NCBI GenBank assembly: GCA_005880985.1
Contig: VBIQ01000005.1
Location: 392,314 to 456,313 of the forward strand
DNA: 64,000 nucleotides
Source of the DNA: Chloroflexota bacterium
GTDB taxonomy: Bacteria > Chloroflexota > Dormibacteria > Aeolococcales > Aeolococcaceae
Direction: 5' to 3'
This document shows, piece by piece, positions 8,023 to 16,812 of the stretch. The notes under the pieces were generated by a model that saw nothing but the letters and a program-made list of their open reading frames with translations, did not search any database and was not told where the DNA came from. Position 1 is the first letter of the stretch, and each line of letters starts with the position of its first letter. The position numbers were made by a program, and so were the translations under genes.

Positions 8023-9240
8023 ATGCCCGACGGTCGCTTCGCCGGCCGCGGGCGCCTCGTCGCCTTCGTCGCACCGATCGTCCTGCTCGGGCTCGTGGCG
8101 CTTCCCGCCGCCGCCGACTCCATCACCGATCCCGCCACCGCGGTGGCTCGCGCGCAGGCGCAGCTGCATGCAGCGCGCGCCCAAGCGACGGCGCAGGACA
8201 ACGCGCTGGCGTCGGCGCAGCAGGACCTCGCAGCTTCCCAGCAGCGGTTGGCCGCGTTGCAGGCCGAGGTGGCGCAACTGGACGCGCAGCTGCAGAGCGA
8301 CGCTGCCGCCGTCGACCGTCTGCAGGCGCAACTGGCAACCGATCGCGGCACCCTCGCGCACTTCCTGCGGACGGCGTACCAGCGCGGCCTCGACGCCCCC
8401 TTCCTCTACCTGCTGTCGGCCGACAACTTCTCGACGATGATGCAGCGTCAGGTGCAGGTGAGCAAGACGGCGGACGCCGCCCGCAGCCTGGTGGCGCGGA
8501 TCGCTGCCGAGCAGGCGCAGGCGCAGCGCATGCTCGAGGCGACGCGCAGCCGGCGGGCCGCCTTGGAGACGGCGCGGCGGCAGGCGGTGACCACGGCGGC
8601 GCTGATCTCGGTGGAGGAGGCGCGGCTGGCGGCCCTCGCCGCCGCCGCCCACAACGCCGTGGCCGGCTCGCAGCAGGCCCTGAGCCAGGCGCTGAACGAC
8701 AAGGCCAAGGCGGACGCCGCGGCGGCGGCGGCGGCGGCGGCGCGAGCCGCGGCGGCGCGCCCCAAGCCGGGCTCCGGGGTGGTCTTCGGCCCCGTCGCCG
8801 GGCCCGGCTTCAGCGTCGACACCAACCTCACCACGCCGTCGGGTGAGACCGCCGACCGTCTCAACCAGTTCCTCGCCGGCACCGCGCTGGCCGGCCTGGG
8901 GCCCGCCTTCATGGCCGCCGAGCGCACCCACCACGTCAGCGCCCGCTACCTGGTGGCGCACGCGATCGAGGAGTCGGCCTGGGGCACCAGCCAGATCGCC
9001 CAGGTCAAGCACAACCTCTTCGGATTCGGCGCCGACGACGCCCATCCCTTCCAGGACGCGGTCAGCTACCCCTCGTTTGCGGCCTGCATCGACACGGTTT
9101 CTGCCTACATCGGCGCAAACTATCTGTCACCGTCGGGGCGCTACTATCACGGTCCGACGCTGCGGGGGATGAACGTCAACTACGCCAGCGACCCCAGCTG
9201 GGCCGCCAACATCGCCGCCATCGCCGCCACCATCCCGTGA
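8023..9240 (+). CDS. Secreted coiled-coil GH73 peptidoglycan hydrolase
   Basis: This 405-residue exported enzyme probably cleaves glycan strands of peptidoglycan. Residues 1-31 form a signal peptide ending in LPAAA. Residues about 33-230 form a long coiled coil rich in Gln and Ala (repeated AQLDAQLQ-type heptads), like the N-terminus of PcsB and NlpC-type hydrolases. An Ala-rich hinge and Pro-containing linker follow. Residues about 280-405 are the glucosaminidase (GH73) domain, with the catalytic region VAHAIEESAWGTSQIAQVKH then NLFGF. The coiled coil may tether or inhibit the enzyme, for example through an FtsEX-type complex; that is inference. The upstream gap of 143 bases contains an inverted repeat (7939-7945 with 7956-7962). 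Confidence 0.85.
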   Translation: MPDGRFAGRGRLVAFVAPIVLLGLVALPAAADSITDPATAVARAQAQLHAARAQATAQDNALASAQQDLAASQQRLAALQAEVAQLDAQLQSDAAAVDRLQAQLATDRGTLAHFLRTAYQRGLDAPFLYLLSADNFSTMMQRQVQVSKTADAARSLVARIAAEQAQAQRMLEATRSRRAALETARRQAVTTAALISVEEARLAALAAAAHNAVAGSQQALSQALNDKAKADAAAAAAAAARAAAARPKPGSGVVFGPVAGPGFSVDTNLTTPSGETADRLNQFLAGTALAGLGPAFMAAERTHHVSARYLVAHAIEESAWGTSQIAQVKHNLFGFGADDAHPFQDAVSYPSFAACIDTVSAYIGANYLSPSGRYYHGPTLRGMNVNYASDPSWAANIAAIAATIP

Positions 9241-9289
9241 CCAGGGCATCCGGCAAGGAGCCGTGTACGCCGTCCGGTGGCGCCGACGA

Positions 9290-10255
9290 TCACACCGGAA
9301 GCAGGCGGGAGGCCACCTCCGAGGCGATCTCCAGCGGCAGCTCCAGGTCGTCGAGGTCGAGGATCCGCAGGTACAGCCGCTCACAGCCGGCATCGACGTA
9401 GGCCTGCATCCGCTCGGCGGCGGTGGCGTAGGTGCCGACGATGCCCCGCCCCGCCAGCGCCTCGACGATCGCCGCGCCGTCGCCGCTCATGAACTGCAGC
9501 TCGCCGTACGCGGCGGCGCGGCGGCGCAGCGCCTGCTCATCCTCCGCGACCAGGCAGGTGCCCATCCAGGAGAGGCGGAGCGTCGCCGGGTCGCGTCCCT
9601 GCTGGTCACAGGCGGCGCGGACCGCGGCGAAGACCGTGGCGGCGCCGTCGGGGTCGACGGAGGTGGTGTTGTACTCGTCGGCGTGGCGGGCCGCCAGCTG
9701 CGCGCTGCGCGCCTTGCCCGCTCCTCCGATGATCACCGGCAGCCGCGCCTGCCGCGGCGCCGGGAGCGCGACCGCCTCGTCAAGCTGGTAGTGCCGCCCG
9801 GAGAAGGTCGCCGGTCCGCCCTCGAACAGCGCCCTGACCACCGGCACCGCCTCCTCCAACCGCTCCATCCGCTGGGAGGGCGGCGGGAGCTCGAGGCCGA
9901 GGCTGTGGTGCTCGGGCTCGAACCAGCCCGCGCCCATGCCCAGCTCCACCCGCCCGGCGCTCAGCCAGTCGACGGTGACCGCGGCGCGGGCCAGGACCGC
10001 CGGGTGGCGAAAGGTGATCGGCGACACCAGGGTGCCGAGCCGCGCCCGGTTGGTGTCGCGTGCGAGGGCGGCGAGGGTGGTCCACGCCTCCAGGGCGGTC
10101 CGCGGCGATCCGCCGATGGTGAGAAGGTGATCGCTGCGGAAGATCCCCTCGAAGCCGGCCGCCTCGGCGGCAAGGCCCATGGCCAGCATCTGCTCGTAGC
10201 TGGCGCCCTGCTGAGGCTCGAGCATCAAGCGCAGGGCGACAGCTGGCATGGGCAC
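9290..10255 (-). CDS. LLM-class (luciferase-like) F420-dependent oxidoreductase
   Basis: This 321-residue TIM-barrel protein belongs to the bacterial-luciferase superfamily, in the branch that mostly uses coenzyme F420. Seen in sequence are the early GFEGIFRSDHL strand, the RARLGTLVSPITFRHPAVLA segment, the GRVELGMGAGWFEPEHHSLG cofactor-binding loop and the LPVIIGGAGK phosphate-binding segment. Whether it uses F420 or FMN cannot be proven from this sequence alone. The substrate is unknown. It is a single gene on the minus strand, divergent from the GH15 gene across a 322-base gap. Confidence 0.85.
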   Translation of the reverse strand: MPMPAVALRLMLEPQQGASYEQMLAMGLAAEAAGFEGIFRSDHLLTIGGSPRTALEAWTTLAALARDTNRARLGTLVSPITFRHPAVLARAAVTVDWLSAGRVELGMGAGWFEPEHHSLGLELPPPSQRMERLEEAVPVVRALFEGGPATFSGRHYQLDEAVALPAPRQARLPVIIGGAGKARSAQLAARHADEYNTTSVDPDGAATVFAAVRAACDQQGRDPATLRLSWMGTCLVAEDEQALRRRAAAYGELQFMSGDGAAIVEALAGRGIVGTYATAAERMQAYVDAGCERLYLRILDLDDLELPLEIASEVASRLLPV

Positions 10256-10577
10256 GGCACCCTAGCAGCCGCGGCGGGCCGTTCGACCGAGCCGGTAGCC
10301 GGCGGCCGCCCCGTGGACGGCCGCCGCCCCCCAGTCGGTGTCGGCGCAGGTCACTGCTGGAGCGACGCGCCATCCTCCGGACCCCCCAGCCCTGAGGCGG
10401 CGGCTACGCCCTACACCGAGCGAGAAGTGTGGGGGCACCGGGTTAAGTGCTGCCCAGCGGACTGTTAGGAGCGGTTAATTGCCTGTAACGCCGCGGTCAC
10501 AAGCGCGGCGGAGGCGTCCCCAGTCCACGCCCGACCGTGCCGGCGGAGGTGCGCGGACCCCCGCCTAGACTGCTCCG
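10256..10577. other. Divergent intergenic region, 322 bases
   Basis: No gene is visible here. The segment separates the divergent oxidoreductase and GH15 genes and should hold both promoters. An 8-base inverted repeat, GGCGGCCG at 10301-10308 with CGGCCGCC at 10318-10325, could form a hairpin. A relatively AT-rich patch at about 10441-10490 (GGTTAAGTG, TTAATTGCCTGTAAC) stands out from the GC-rich background and is the best promoter candidate for the GH15 gene. No clear -35/-10 pair was found. Confidence 0.5.
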
Positions 10578-12314
10578 GTGCAGCACGACATCGGTGACCA
10601 CGCCCTGCTCGCCGGTGGCGGCACCGCCGCCCTGGTCGATCCCGAGGGCGGCGTCACCTGGCTGCCCTGGCCGCGGATCGACGCCATGCCGGTGCTGCGC
10701 GGCATCGTCGACGAGGTGGCCGGCGGCGGCTTCTCGGTGGGCCCGGCCCGCGGTGGCGCCCGCACCCGCCGCTACCGGCCGGGCACCCTGCTGCTCGAGA
10801 CCGACTGGGAATGCGCCGGTGCCCACCTGGAGGTGGCGGAGGCGCTGGTCGCCGAGGGTCCGCCCCGGCTGGCACGGCTGGCCCGCGCCCGTGGCGGGCC
10901 GGTCGAGGTGGTGGTGCGCTACCGGCCGGCGGGCGCGGACGGGCTGACCGTCGCCGGCACCACGGTGCACCCCCGAAGCGGAGGGGAGCCGGTGCTGCTC
11001 ACGCCATCCCTCGAGTGGCGGCCGGCCGCCGGCGGGATCGAGGCCCGCCTCGAGGTCGGCGACGGCGAGGCGCTGGGCCTGGTGCTCGCCCCATCCGCCG
11101 GCCACGGTGGCGGCGGCGGGGTGGGCGCGGCGGCAGCGCAGCTGCTCGAGGCCACCACCGTCTCCTGGCGACGGCGGACCGCGCCGATGCGCTGGCACCG
11201 ATCGGCCCTCGCCGAGCGGGTGCTGGGCGCGCCGTTGAGCGACCGCCTGCTCAAGCTGTCCGGCGGTCTGCTGCTCGGCCTGACCCACGGCAGCGGGGGG
11301 ATCGTCGCCGCGCCGACCACCTCGCTGCCGCAGTGGCCCGGCTCCTCGCGGACCTGGGACTACCGCTTCGCCTGGCTGCGCGACACCTCCCTCGCGGCCC
11401 TGGCCATGCTCCGCCTCGGCCTGCCCGACGCCGCCGCCGCGCTCGGCGACTTCTGCGGCCGCGCCTGCCAGACCGGAGCCGCGCCCCCGGTGCTCCGGGT
11501 CGACGGCAGCCGTCCGCCTCCCGAGATCGAGGTGCCCGAATGGAGCGGCTACCGCGGCGCTCGCCCGGTGCGCCTCGGCAACGCCGCCGCCACCCAGGCC
11601 CAGGTCGACGTGCTCGGCGAGGTGCTCGACCTGGCCGATGCGCTCGACCGCGCCGGGGTGCTCCCCGACAGCCTGCAACGCGCGGTCCCCGGGCTCGCCG
11701 CGGCCACGCTTGCGCGCTGGGCCGAGCCGGACCACGGCATCTGGGAGGTGCGGGGACCGCCGCGCATCTACACCCACTCCCGCCTGATGGCCTGGACCGG
11801 CCTCCGCCGTGCCGCCGCCCTGGCGCGACGCGGGGCGGTCGCCGGGAGCCCCGAGGCCTGGGAGGCCGGAGCCGCCACCGTCGCCGAGGCCATCGTGTCG
11901 GGCGGGGACGACGGCGGCGCTCTGCTGCTCCACCCCGGCGGCGGTGGCCCCGACGCCGCCCTCGCCCTGGCTCCCCTGGTTGGGCTGCTCGCGCCCGACG
12001 ACCCCCGGGCCGCGGCCACCCTGGGCGCCATCGCCACCGGGCTCGGTCGCGGCGGCCTGCTCGATCGCTACCAGGGCACGCTCGACGAGGTCGACGAACC
12101 CTGCGCCCCCTTCCTCTTCCCGACCTTCTGGCTGGCGGCGGCGCTGGAGCGCTGCGGTGGCGACGGCGCCCCCTGGCTGGCGAGCGCCGCGTCCGCCCGC
12201 GGACCGCTGGGGCTGATGGGAGAGGTCGCGGATCCCGAGCGCGGCACGCCGCTGGGCAACTACCCCCAGGTCCAGAGCCACGCCGCCCTGGTGCTGGCGC
12301 TCACCGAGCGCTGA
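10578..12314 (+). CDS. GH15 family glucoamylase/trehalase-like enzyme
   Basis: This 578-residue protein matches the GH15 glycoside hydrolases, which release glucose from starch-like glucans or trehalose by inversion. The N-terminal roughly 220 residues are the beta-sandwich domain. The (alpha/alpha)6 barrel follows, with RTWDYRFAWLRDTSLAALAM (family motif with the conserved WLRD), the EWSGYRGARPVRLGNAA segment, and GIWEVRGPPRIYTHSRLM, which contains one candidate catalytic Glu. Near the C-terminus, LGNYPQVQSHAAL matches the substrate-pocket segment. The start is GTG. No signal peptide was seen, so it is probably cytoplasmic. The substrate (glucan or trehalose) is unresolved. Confidence 0.85.
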   Translation: MQHDIGDHALLAGGGTAALVDPEGGVTWLPWPRIDAMPVLRGIVDEVAGGGFSVGPARGGARTRRYRPGTLLLETDWECAGAHLEVAEALVAEGPPRLARLARARGGPVEVVVRYRPAGADGLTVAGTTVHPRSGGEPVLLTPSLEWRPAAGGIEARLEVGDGEALGLVLAPSAGHGGGGGVGAAAAQLLEATTVSWRRRTAPMRWHRSALAERVLGAPLSDRLLKLSGGLLLGLTHGSGGIVAAPTTSLPQWPGSSRTWDYRFAWLRDTSLAALAMLRLGLPDAAAALGDFCGRACQTGAAPPVLRVDGSRPPPEIEVPEWSGYRGARPVRLGNAAATQAQVDVLGEVLDLADALDRAGVLPDSLQRAVPGLAAATLARWAEPDHGIWEVRGPPRIYTHSRLMAWTGLRRAAALARRGAVAGSPEAWEAGAATVAEAIVSGGDDGGALLLHPGGGGPDAALALAPLVGLLAPDDPRAAATLGAIATGLGRGGLLDRYQGTLDEVDEPCAPFLFPTFWLAAALERCGGDGAPWLASAASARGPLGLMGEVADPERGTPLGNYPQVQSHAALVLALTER

Positions 12315-12328
12315 GGGCGCCGCGGCCG

Positions 12329-14224
12329 TCAGACGTGCTCGGGAGCCTCCATGCCGAGGGCGGTCAGGGCGTCGCCGAGGGTGCTCTTGGCGGCGGCCAC
12401 CAGGGCCCGGCGAAACCGGCGGACCGCCGGGTCGGTCTCGCGGACGATCACCGGGGTGTGCTCGTAGAAGTCGCTGAGCGCCGACGCCAGGTCGAAGGCG
12501 TAGGCGGCGAGCACCGCCGGCGAGAGCCCCGCCCCCGCCTCGGCCAGGGCGGAGCGGTAGCCGTCGATGCGGAAGAGCAGGGCCCGCTCCTGCGGCACCA
12601 GGCGGGCCGGCGGGGGGGCCGGTGTCCCGGCGCCGCCGGGCACCTTGCGCAGGATGCCGGCGGCGCGGGCGTGGGCGTACTGGAGGTAGACGCCGGTGTC
12701 ACCGGTGACCCGCAGCGCCTCGCGGAAGTCGAAGGCGATGATCTGGGTCAACGAGAACTTCTGCAGGTAGTAGCGGATGGCGCCGGCCGCCAGCGCCCGC
12801 GCCGCCCGCTCGTCACGCGCCTTGTCGCGGAGCTGGGCCACCGCCACGTCGAGGAGGTCGTCGGCGCGCACCTCGATGCCGCGCCGTCCACTGAAGGCGT
12901 ACAGGGTGCGCCCCTCGTCGACCTCCATCCCCAGCTGGCTCGCCGCCGTCGCCGAGAGCGCCACCACCTCGTAGGCGAGATGAACCGAGCGTTCCGCCTG
13001 CTCGGTGTATCCCAGCCGCGCCAGCGCCTGCTGCACCACCCGCTGCAGCGATGCCTGGCGGGCGTCGATGACGTTGACCACCCGCTGGGCGCGGCCGAAG
13101 CGGCTGCCGTCGATGTCCTCCTCGCCGCCTGCGGCGGTGGTGGTCACCGGCCGGTCGCCCTCATCCCACCGCCGGTACTTGAAGTCGAGCCCGAGCAGGC
13201 CGAACTTCCAGAGCTGGTAGGCGATGTCCTTGGCGGTGTAGGTGGCCACCCCGTCGGACTTGACCAGCACCTTGGCGTCCTCCTCCTCGGCGGCCGCCTC
13301 GTTCCCCGACGTCTCGGGCATCACCCAGCACCCTGCGTTCCTGCCATCCTGGGCCAGAACGACCGCGCCCGCGCCGCGGAGCAGCTGGAAGGCCCGCTCC
13401 CAGAATCCCAGCTCGAGGATGTCGGACTCCCAGGTGAGCAGGTCGTAACCGATGTCGAACCGCCGCATGGTGGCGAGTTGCGCGCGGACCACGCGACCGG
13501 CCATCTCCTTGGCGAAGCGGGCGGTGTCGTTGTCGCGGGCCTCGATGTCGTGCAGCACCCCCGCCCGCAGCTCGACCAGGGCCGGGTCGGACTCGTAGCG
13601 ACGGGACACCTCGACGTAGACGCGCGAGCAGAACTGGTCGAAGGGCTCGTTCTCGCGTGGGGTCAGGCCCAGGTGCTGCAGCCCGACGACGACGTCAGCC
13701 ACCTGCACGCCGGTGTCGTCGATATAGTTGTTGACCTCGACCTCGTGGCCGGTGCGACGCAGGATGCGGGCGACGGTGTCTCCCAGGCAGGCGTTGCGCA
13801 GGTGGCCCACGTGCGCCGCCTTGTTGGTGTTGATGTTGGTGTGCTCGATCAGCGTGCGCCCGGCCACCGTGAGCCCGCCGTCAGGGATCAGCGGCCGGCT
13901 CGGATCGAGAGCCAAGGCCGTGTCGATCACGGCCGGCGCCCAGCTGGCGTGGTCGAGACGGGCGTTGACATAGCCAGGGGCGGTCACCGACCAGCCGGCG
14001 ACATGCTGGACCCTCGCCTCGTCGAGAAGCGTGCGCAGGTCCTCGGCGATCGCCATGGGAGACCTGCGCAGCACCCTGGCCGCCCCGAGCGGTGCCGGCG
14101 TCGACCAGTCACCGAACTCCGGTCGCGCCGAGGGCTCGACGACCACCTCCACCGCGCCGCCGGCGCCGATGCGGTCGAGCGCGGAGCCGACGGCGCGGCG
14201 CAGCGCGGCCTCGACCTGTGACAT
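12329..14224 (-). CDS. argS: Arginyl-tRNA synthetase
   Basis: This 631-residue class I synthetase charges tRNA-Arg with arginine. The N-terminal Add-1 tRNA-binding domain is followed by the catalytic HIGH-type signature in NKAAHVGHLRNACLGD. The second signature is degenerate: FSGRRGIEVRADDLLD occupies the KMSKS position, which many arginyl enzymes also modify. The anticodon-binding domain includes LQYAHARAAGILRK and the typical C-terminal RRFRRALVAAAKSTLGDALT then ALGMEAPEHV. Convergent with the GH15 gene (14 bases apart) and divergent from the uracil-DNA glycosylase gene. Confidence 0.95.
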   Translation of the reverse strand: MSQVEAALRRAVGSALDRIGAGGAVEVVVEPSARPEFGDWSTPAPLGAARVLRRSPMAIAEDLRTLLDEARVQHVAGWSVTAPGYVNARLDHASWAPAVIDTALALDPSRPLIPDGGLTVAGRTLIEHTNINTNKAAHVGHLRNACLGDTVARILRRTGHEVEVNNYIDDTGVQVADVVVGLQHLGLTPRENEPFDQFCSRVYVEVSRRYESDPALVELRAGVLHDIEARDNDTARFAKEMAGRVVRAQLATMRRFDIGYDLLTWESDILELGFWERAFQLLRGAGAVVLAQDGRNAGCWVMPETSGNEAAAEEEDAKVLVKSDGVATYTAKDIAYQLWKFGLLGLDFKYRRWDEGDRPVTTTAAGGEEDIDGSRFGRAQRVVNVIDARQASLQRVVQQALARLGYTEQAERSVHLAYEVVALSATAASQLGMEVDEGRTLYAFSGRRGIEVRADDLLDVAVAQLRDKARDERAARALAAGAIRYYLQKFSLTQIIAFDFREALRVTGDTGVYLQYAHARAAGILRKVPGGAGTPAPPPARLVPQERALLFRIDGYRSALAEAGAGLSPAVLAAYAFDLASALSDFYEHTPVIVRETDPAVRRFRRALVAAAKSTLGDALTALGMEAPEHV

Positions 14225-14260
14225 GGCGGTCGAGGATAGCGATTGCTACCGTCAGCGGCG

Positions 14261-14908
14261 GTGATCGCCTACCAGGCCCTGGTCGACCGCGTTGTCGCCT
14301 GCCGTGCCTGCCCGCGCATGGAAGGGCGCCGCCGCGTCCTCGGTGAGGGCAACGGTCCGCTGCGGGCGTCGGCGCTGCTGGTGGGTCTCGCACCGGGACG
14401 TCACGGCGCCGATCGCACCGGCATCCCCTTTGTCGGCGACCGCAGCGGGGCCGTGCTCGACGGCCTGTTGCAGCGCTGCGGGCTGCGGCGGGAGGATGTC
14501 TTCGTCACCAACGCGGTGCTCTGCAACCCTCGCGACGCGGAGGGACGCAACGCCGAACCGACGGCGGCGGAGCTCACGAGCTGCCGCGGCCACCTCGCCG
14601 CCACCCTGCAGCTGGTCGAGGCGCCGCTGGTGGTGGCACTCGGTCGCACCGCCTTTCGCGCCGTCCTCGCCACCGCTCCCGCGAGCCTGCGCTTCGAGGA
14701 CTGCCTGGGAATGGCGCGCCGCTGGACCGGTGGGTGGCTGCTGGCCGCGACCTACCACCCGGGCCCGCGGGTGACCAATCACCCCGTCCGGCGCCGCCAC
14801 CTGGAGGAGCAGTGGACCGCGCTCTTCGGCGCGACCGCGCCGGGCCGTCAGGCGGACAGTGCCGGCGCCGGGGTGCCGGCGGTGGTGAAGCTCCAGACGC
14901 GGGCGTAG
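14261..14908 (+). CDS. Uracil-DNA glycosylase, family 4/5-type iron-sulfur enzyme
   Basis: The 215-residue protein should excise uracil from DNA. Motif A is GLAPGRHGADRTGIPFVGDR followed by SG, and the His motif near the C-terminus is TYHPG. Four Cys residues sit where family 4/5 enzymes bind a 4Fe-4S cluster: CRAC at the N-terminus, LCNPRD in the middle, and SCRGHL after it. A GTG at 14261 was taken as start; TTG 14243 would add six residues. The last 61 bases overlap the 3' end of the convergent TPR-CAP gene, so the C-terminal tail is dispensable-looking. Confidence 0.88.
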   Translation: MIAYQALVDRVVACRACPRMEGRRRVLGEGNGPLRASALLVGLAPGRHGADRTGIPFVGDRSGAVLDGLLQRCGLRREDVFVTNAVLCNPRDAEGRNAEPTAAELTSCRGHLAATLQLVEAPLVVALGRTAFRAVLATAPASLRFEDCLGMARRWTGGWLLAATYHPGPRVTNHPVRRRHLEEQWTALFGATAPGRQADSAGAGVPAVVKLQTRA

Positions 14909-16812
14909 GTGCGGCCTCCGACCGTCCCGCGCAGCTGGACGGTGTAGCGGGTGCCCGGCCGCAGCGATGTACGCGGCAGCAGCGATGCCGAGTTCTCGGT
15001 GTCGACCGAGGGAGCCAGCCGGAAGGCGTCGAGCGCAGCCCCGTTGGGACCGCTGAGGGTGAAGGAGGAGACGCGCACCACCGCGCCGCTCGGGAAGGTC
15101 ACGGTCACCGGGTAGCCGGTGACGCGAGGCCCGCCGGCGGGCACCGGGTCGGGCAGCTCGTTGTCGACGAAGCTGGTGGGGACGCGATCGGCACCGTCCG
15201 GTGGGTAGGCCACCGGCGCGGCGCCGGGCGACCCGCCCGCGGCGAAGCCGAACTCCATGTCCTCCATCGGCAGCGGGCCGAGGACGGCGTCCGCATAGCC
15301 GATGGCGCGCAGGTCGGGACGCAGGATGGGGATGCGGTGGTAGACGCTGTCGACCCAATCACCCACCGCCGCGTCCGCCGAGCCGCGGTGGGTGATGTCC
15401 TCGCCGACCGGGCCGGCGGAGTAGTCGAAGGCCAGGGCCCGGTCGGGGGCGCGGACGCCGGTGAACCCGGGCGTGCCTACCGTCTCGCGGTGGATTCCCA
15501 GCTTGGCCACCGCCGGCGAAGCGTTGTTGAACAACCAGTAATAGGTGTGGGAGAGGGCGGCGGCGGAGAGGCGGCTGTCGAGCACCACCGGCGCCAGGCC
15601 GGCGGCGGCGCGAACCCGGTTGACCGCCTCCAGGCCGCGCTGCGCATGGGCGGCGACGGTCGCGTCCGGATCGGGAACGGTGCGCGCCGGTCGCGGGACG
15701 AGCTCGTCCCCGCCGGCGACCGCGCTGGCGATCTCCCGCCGGCCGCGGGTCTGGTCATGCTCCACGTCACGCGCCAGGTTGAGCAGGTAGGCGGCCGCCT
15801 GGGCGTCGTCGGGGCGGGCGTCGAGAGACCGCTGCAGCAGCGCATCGGCGGTGGCGGAGTCGTGGTCGAGGGCCATCGCCACCTGGGCGTTGAGGTCGAG
15901 CAGCCCGCTGTCGCGCGGTTGCAGCGGCAGGGCGCGCCGGAGGGCCCGTGCCGCGGTCAGGTAGTCGCTCTGCAGCAGCGCCGCCCCCGCCAGTCCCTGC
16001 AACAGCTCGACATCATCGGGTGCGAGGGCCAGGGCGCGGTCGAAGGCCTGGCGCGCCTGGCCGACGTCACCGGCGTTGAAGGCCGCGCCGGCCAGCTCGG
16101 AGGCGCGTTCCACCCAGTCCGGCTGGACCGCGAGGGCGGCACGAAGGTGGGTCAGCTGGGAAGCGGTGTCACCCTGGTCGAAGGCGAGGTTGGCCTGCTC
16201 GCGCTCGACCTCTGCGCGCTGGTAGACGGAGGCGCTCGGGGCCAGCAGCGCGGCCGCGCTCAGCTCGGCCGCGGCGCCGGCGCTGTCGCCCCGGTCGGAC
16301 AGCGCCTCACCGAGGAACAGACGCGCCAGCGGCTCGCGCTCGGACAGCGACACGGCTCGGCGGCCGGCCGCGACGGCGGCATCGATCTGGTCGGTCCAGT
16401 CCAGAACTCGGCAGAGGATCGCCTGGGCGCGGGCGCTGTCCGGGGCGAGGGCGACGGCGCGCTTCGCCTCGGAGAGCGCCATCGGGTGGTGCCGGTAGTT
16501 GAGAAAGAGCGCGTAGGCGGCATGGACCAGCGCATCGCGGGGATGGTCGCGCCCGGCGGTGGCATAGGCACGCTCGGCCGGCGCGTAGCGGTTGCTGAAG
16601 AAGAGGGCGTCGGCGGCGGCGACCGCCGCCGCCGCCGACGTGCTCGGGGCGCCGGTGGGCGGGGTGGTCGACCGGCGGGAGCCGGCCGGCCTGGTCAGCT
16701 CCGCGATCGCGGTGCCCCCCAGCGCTCCGGCGACCAGCAGCGCGACCAGCGGCATCCAGCGCGCCCGCAGGTGACGAGCCGCTCCCCCCGCACCCCCCGT
16801 CGACGGCGTCAC
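14848..16812 (-). CDS. Membrane-anchored TPR protein with CAP/SCP-type domain
   Basis: This 654-residue protein has an N-terminal membrane segment (WMPLVALLVAGALGGTAIAE). About eight tetratricopeptide-like helical repeats cover residues about 60-360 (for example DGDTASQLTHLRAALAVQPD-type units with the ALAxxPD spacing). A CAP (cysteine-rich secretory/SCP) domain follows, beginning AVNRVRAAAGLAPVVLDSRL and including VGEDITHRG and VYHRIPILRPDLRAIGYA. A beta-sandwich-like C-terminal domain ends in the TYARVWSFTT strand. CAP domains lack an assured enzymatic role. It overlaps the upstream NIF3-like gene by 4 bases, so the two are probably cotranscribed. Confidence 0.75.
   Translation of the reverse strand: MTPSTGGAGGAARHLRARWMPLVALLVAGALGGTAIAELTRPAGSRRSTTPPTGAPSTSAAAAVAAADALFFSNRYAPAERAYATAGRDHPRDALVHAAYALFLNYRHHPMALSEAKRAVALAPDSARAQAILCRVLDWTDQIDAAVAAGRRAVSLSEREPLARLFLGEALSDRGDSAGAAAELSAAALLAPSASVYQRAEVEREQANLAFDQGDTASQLTHLRAALAVQPDWVERASELAGAAFNAGDVGQARQAFDRALALAPDDVELLQGLAGAALLQSDYLTAARALRRALPLQPRDSGLLDLNAQVAMALDHDSATADALLQRSLDARPDDAQAAAYLLNLARDVEHDQTRGRREIASAVAGGDELVPRPARTVPDPDATVAAHAQRGLEAVNRVRAAAGLAPVVLDSRLSAAALSHTYYWLFNNASPAVAKLGIHRETVGTPGFTGVRAPDRALAFDYSAGPVGEDITHRGSADAAVGDWVDSVYHRIPILRPDLRAIGYADAVLGPLPMEDMEFGFAAGGSPGAAPVAYPPDGADRVPTSFVDNELPDPVPAGGPRVTGYPVTVTFPSGAVVRVSSFTLSGPNGAALDAFRLAPSVDTENSASLLPRTSLRPGTRYTVQLRGTVGGRTYARVWSFTTAGTPAPALSA

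Noticed and set aside
8710..8760. GCG-rich microsatellite
   Set aside because: It encodes the Ala-rich hinge in the GH73 protein and is in frame, so it is coding and not an independent repeat.
10811..14221. Open frame of 1136 codons on the plus strand across GH15 and argS
   Set aside because: It overlaps two confident genes in another frame and its composition is that of GC-driven shadow sequence.
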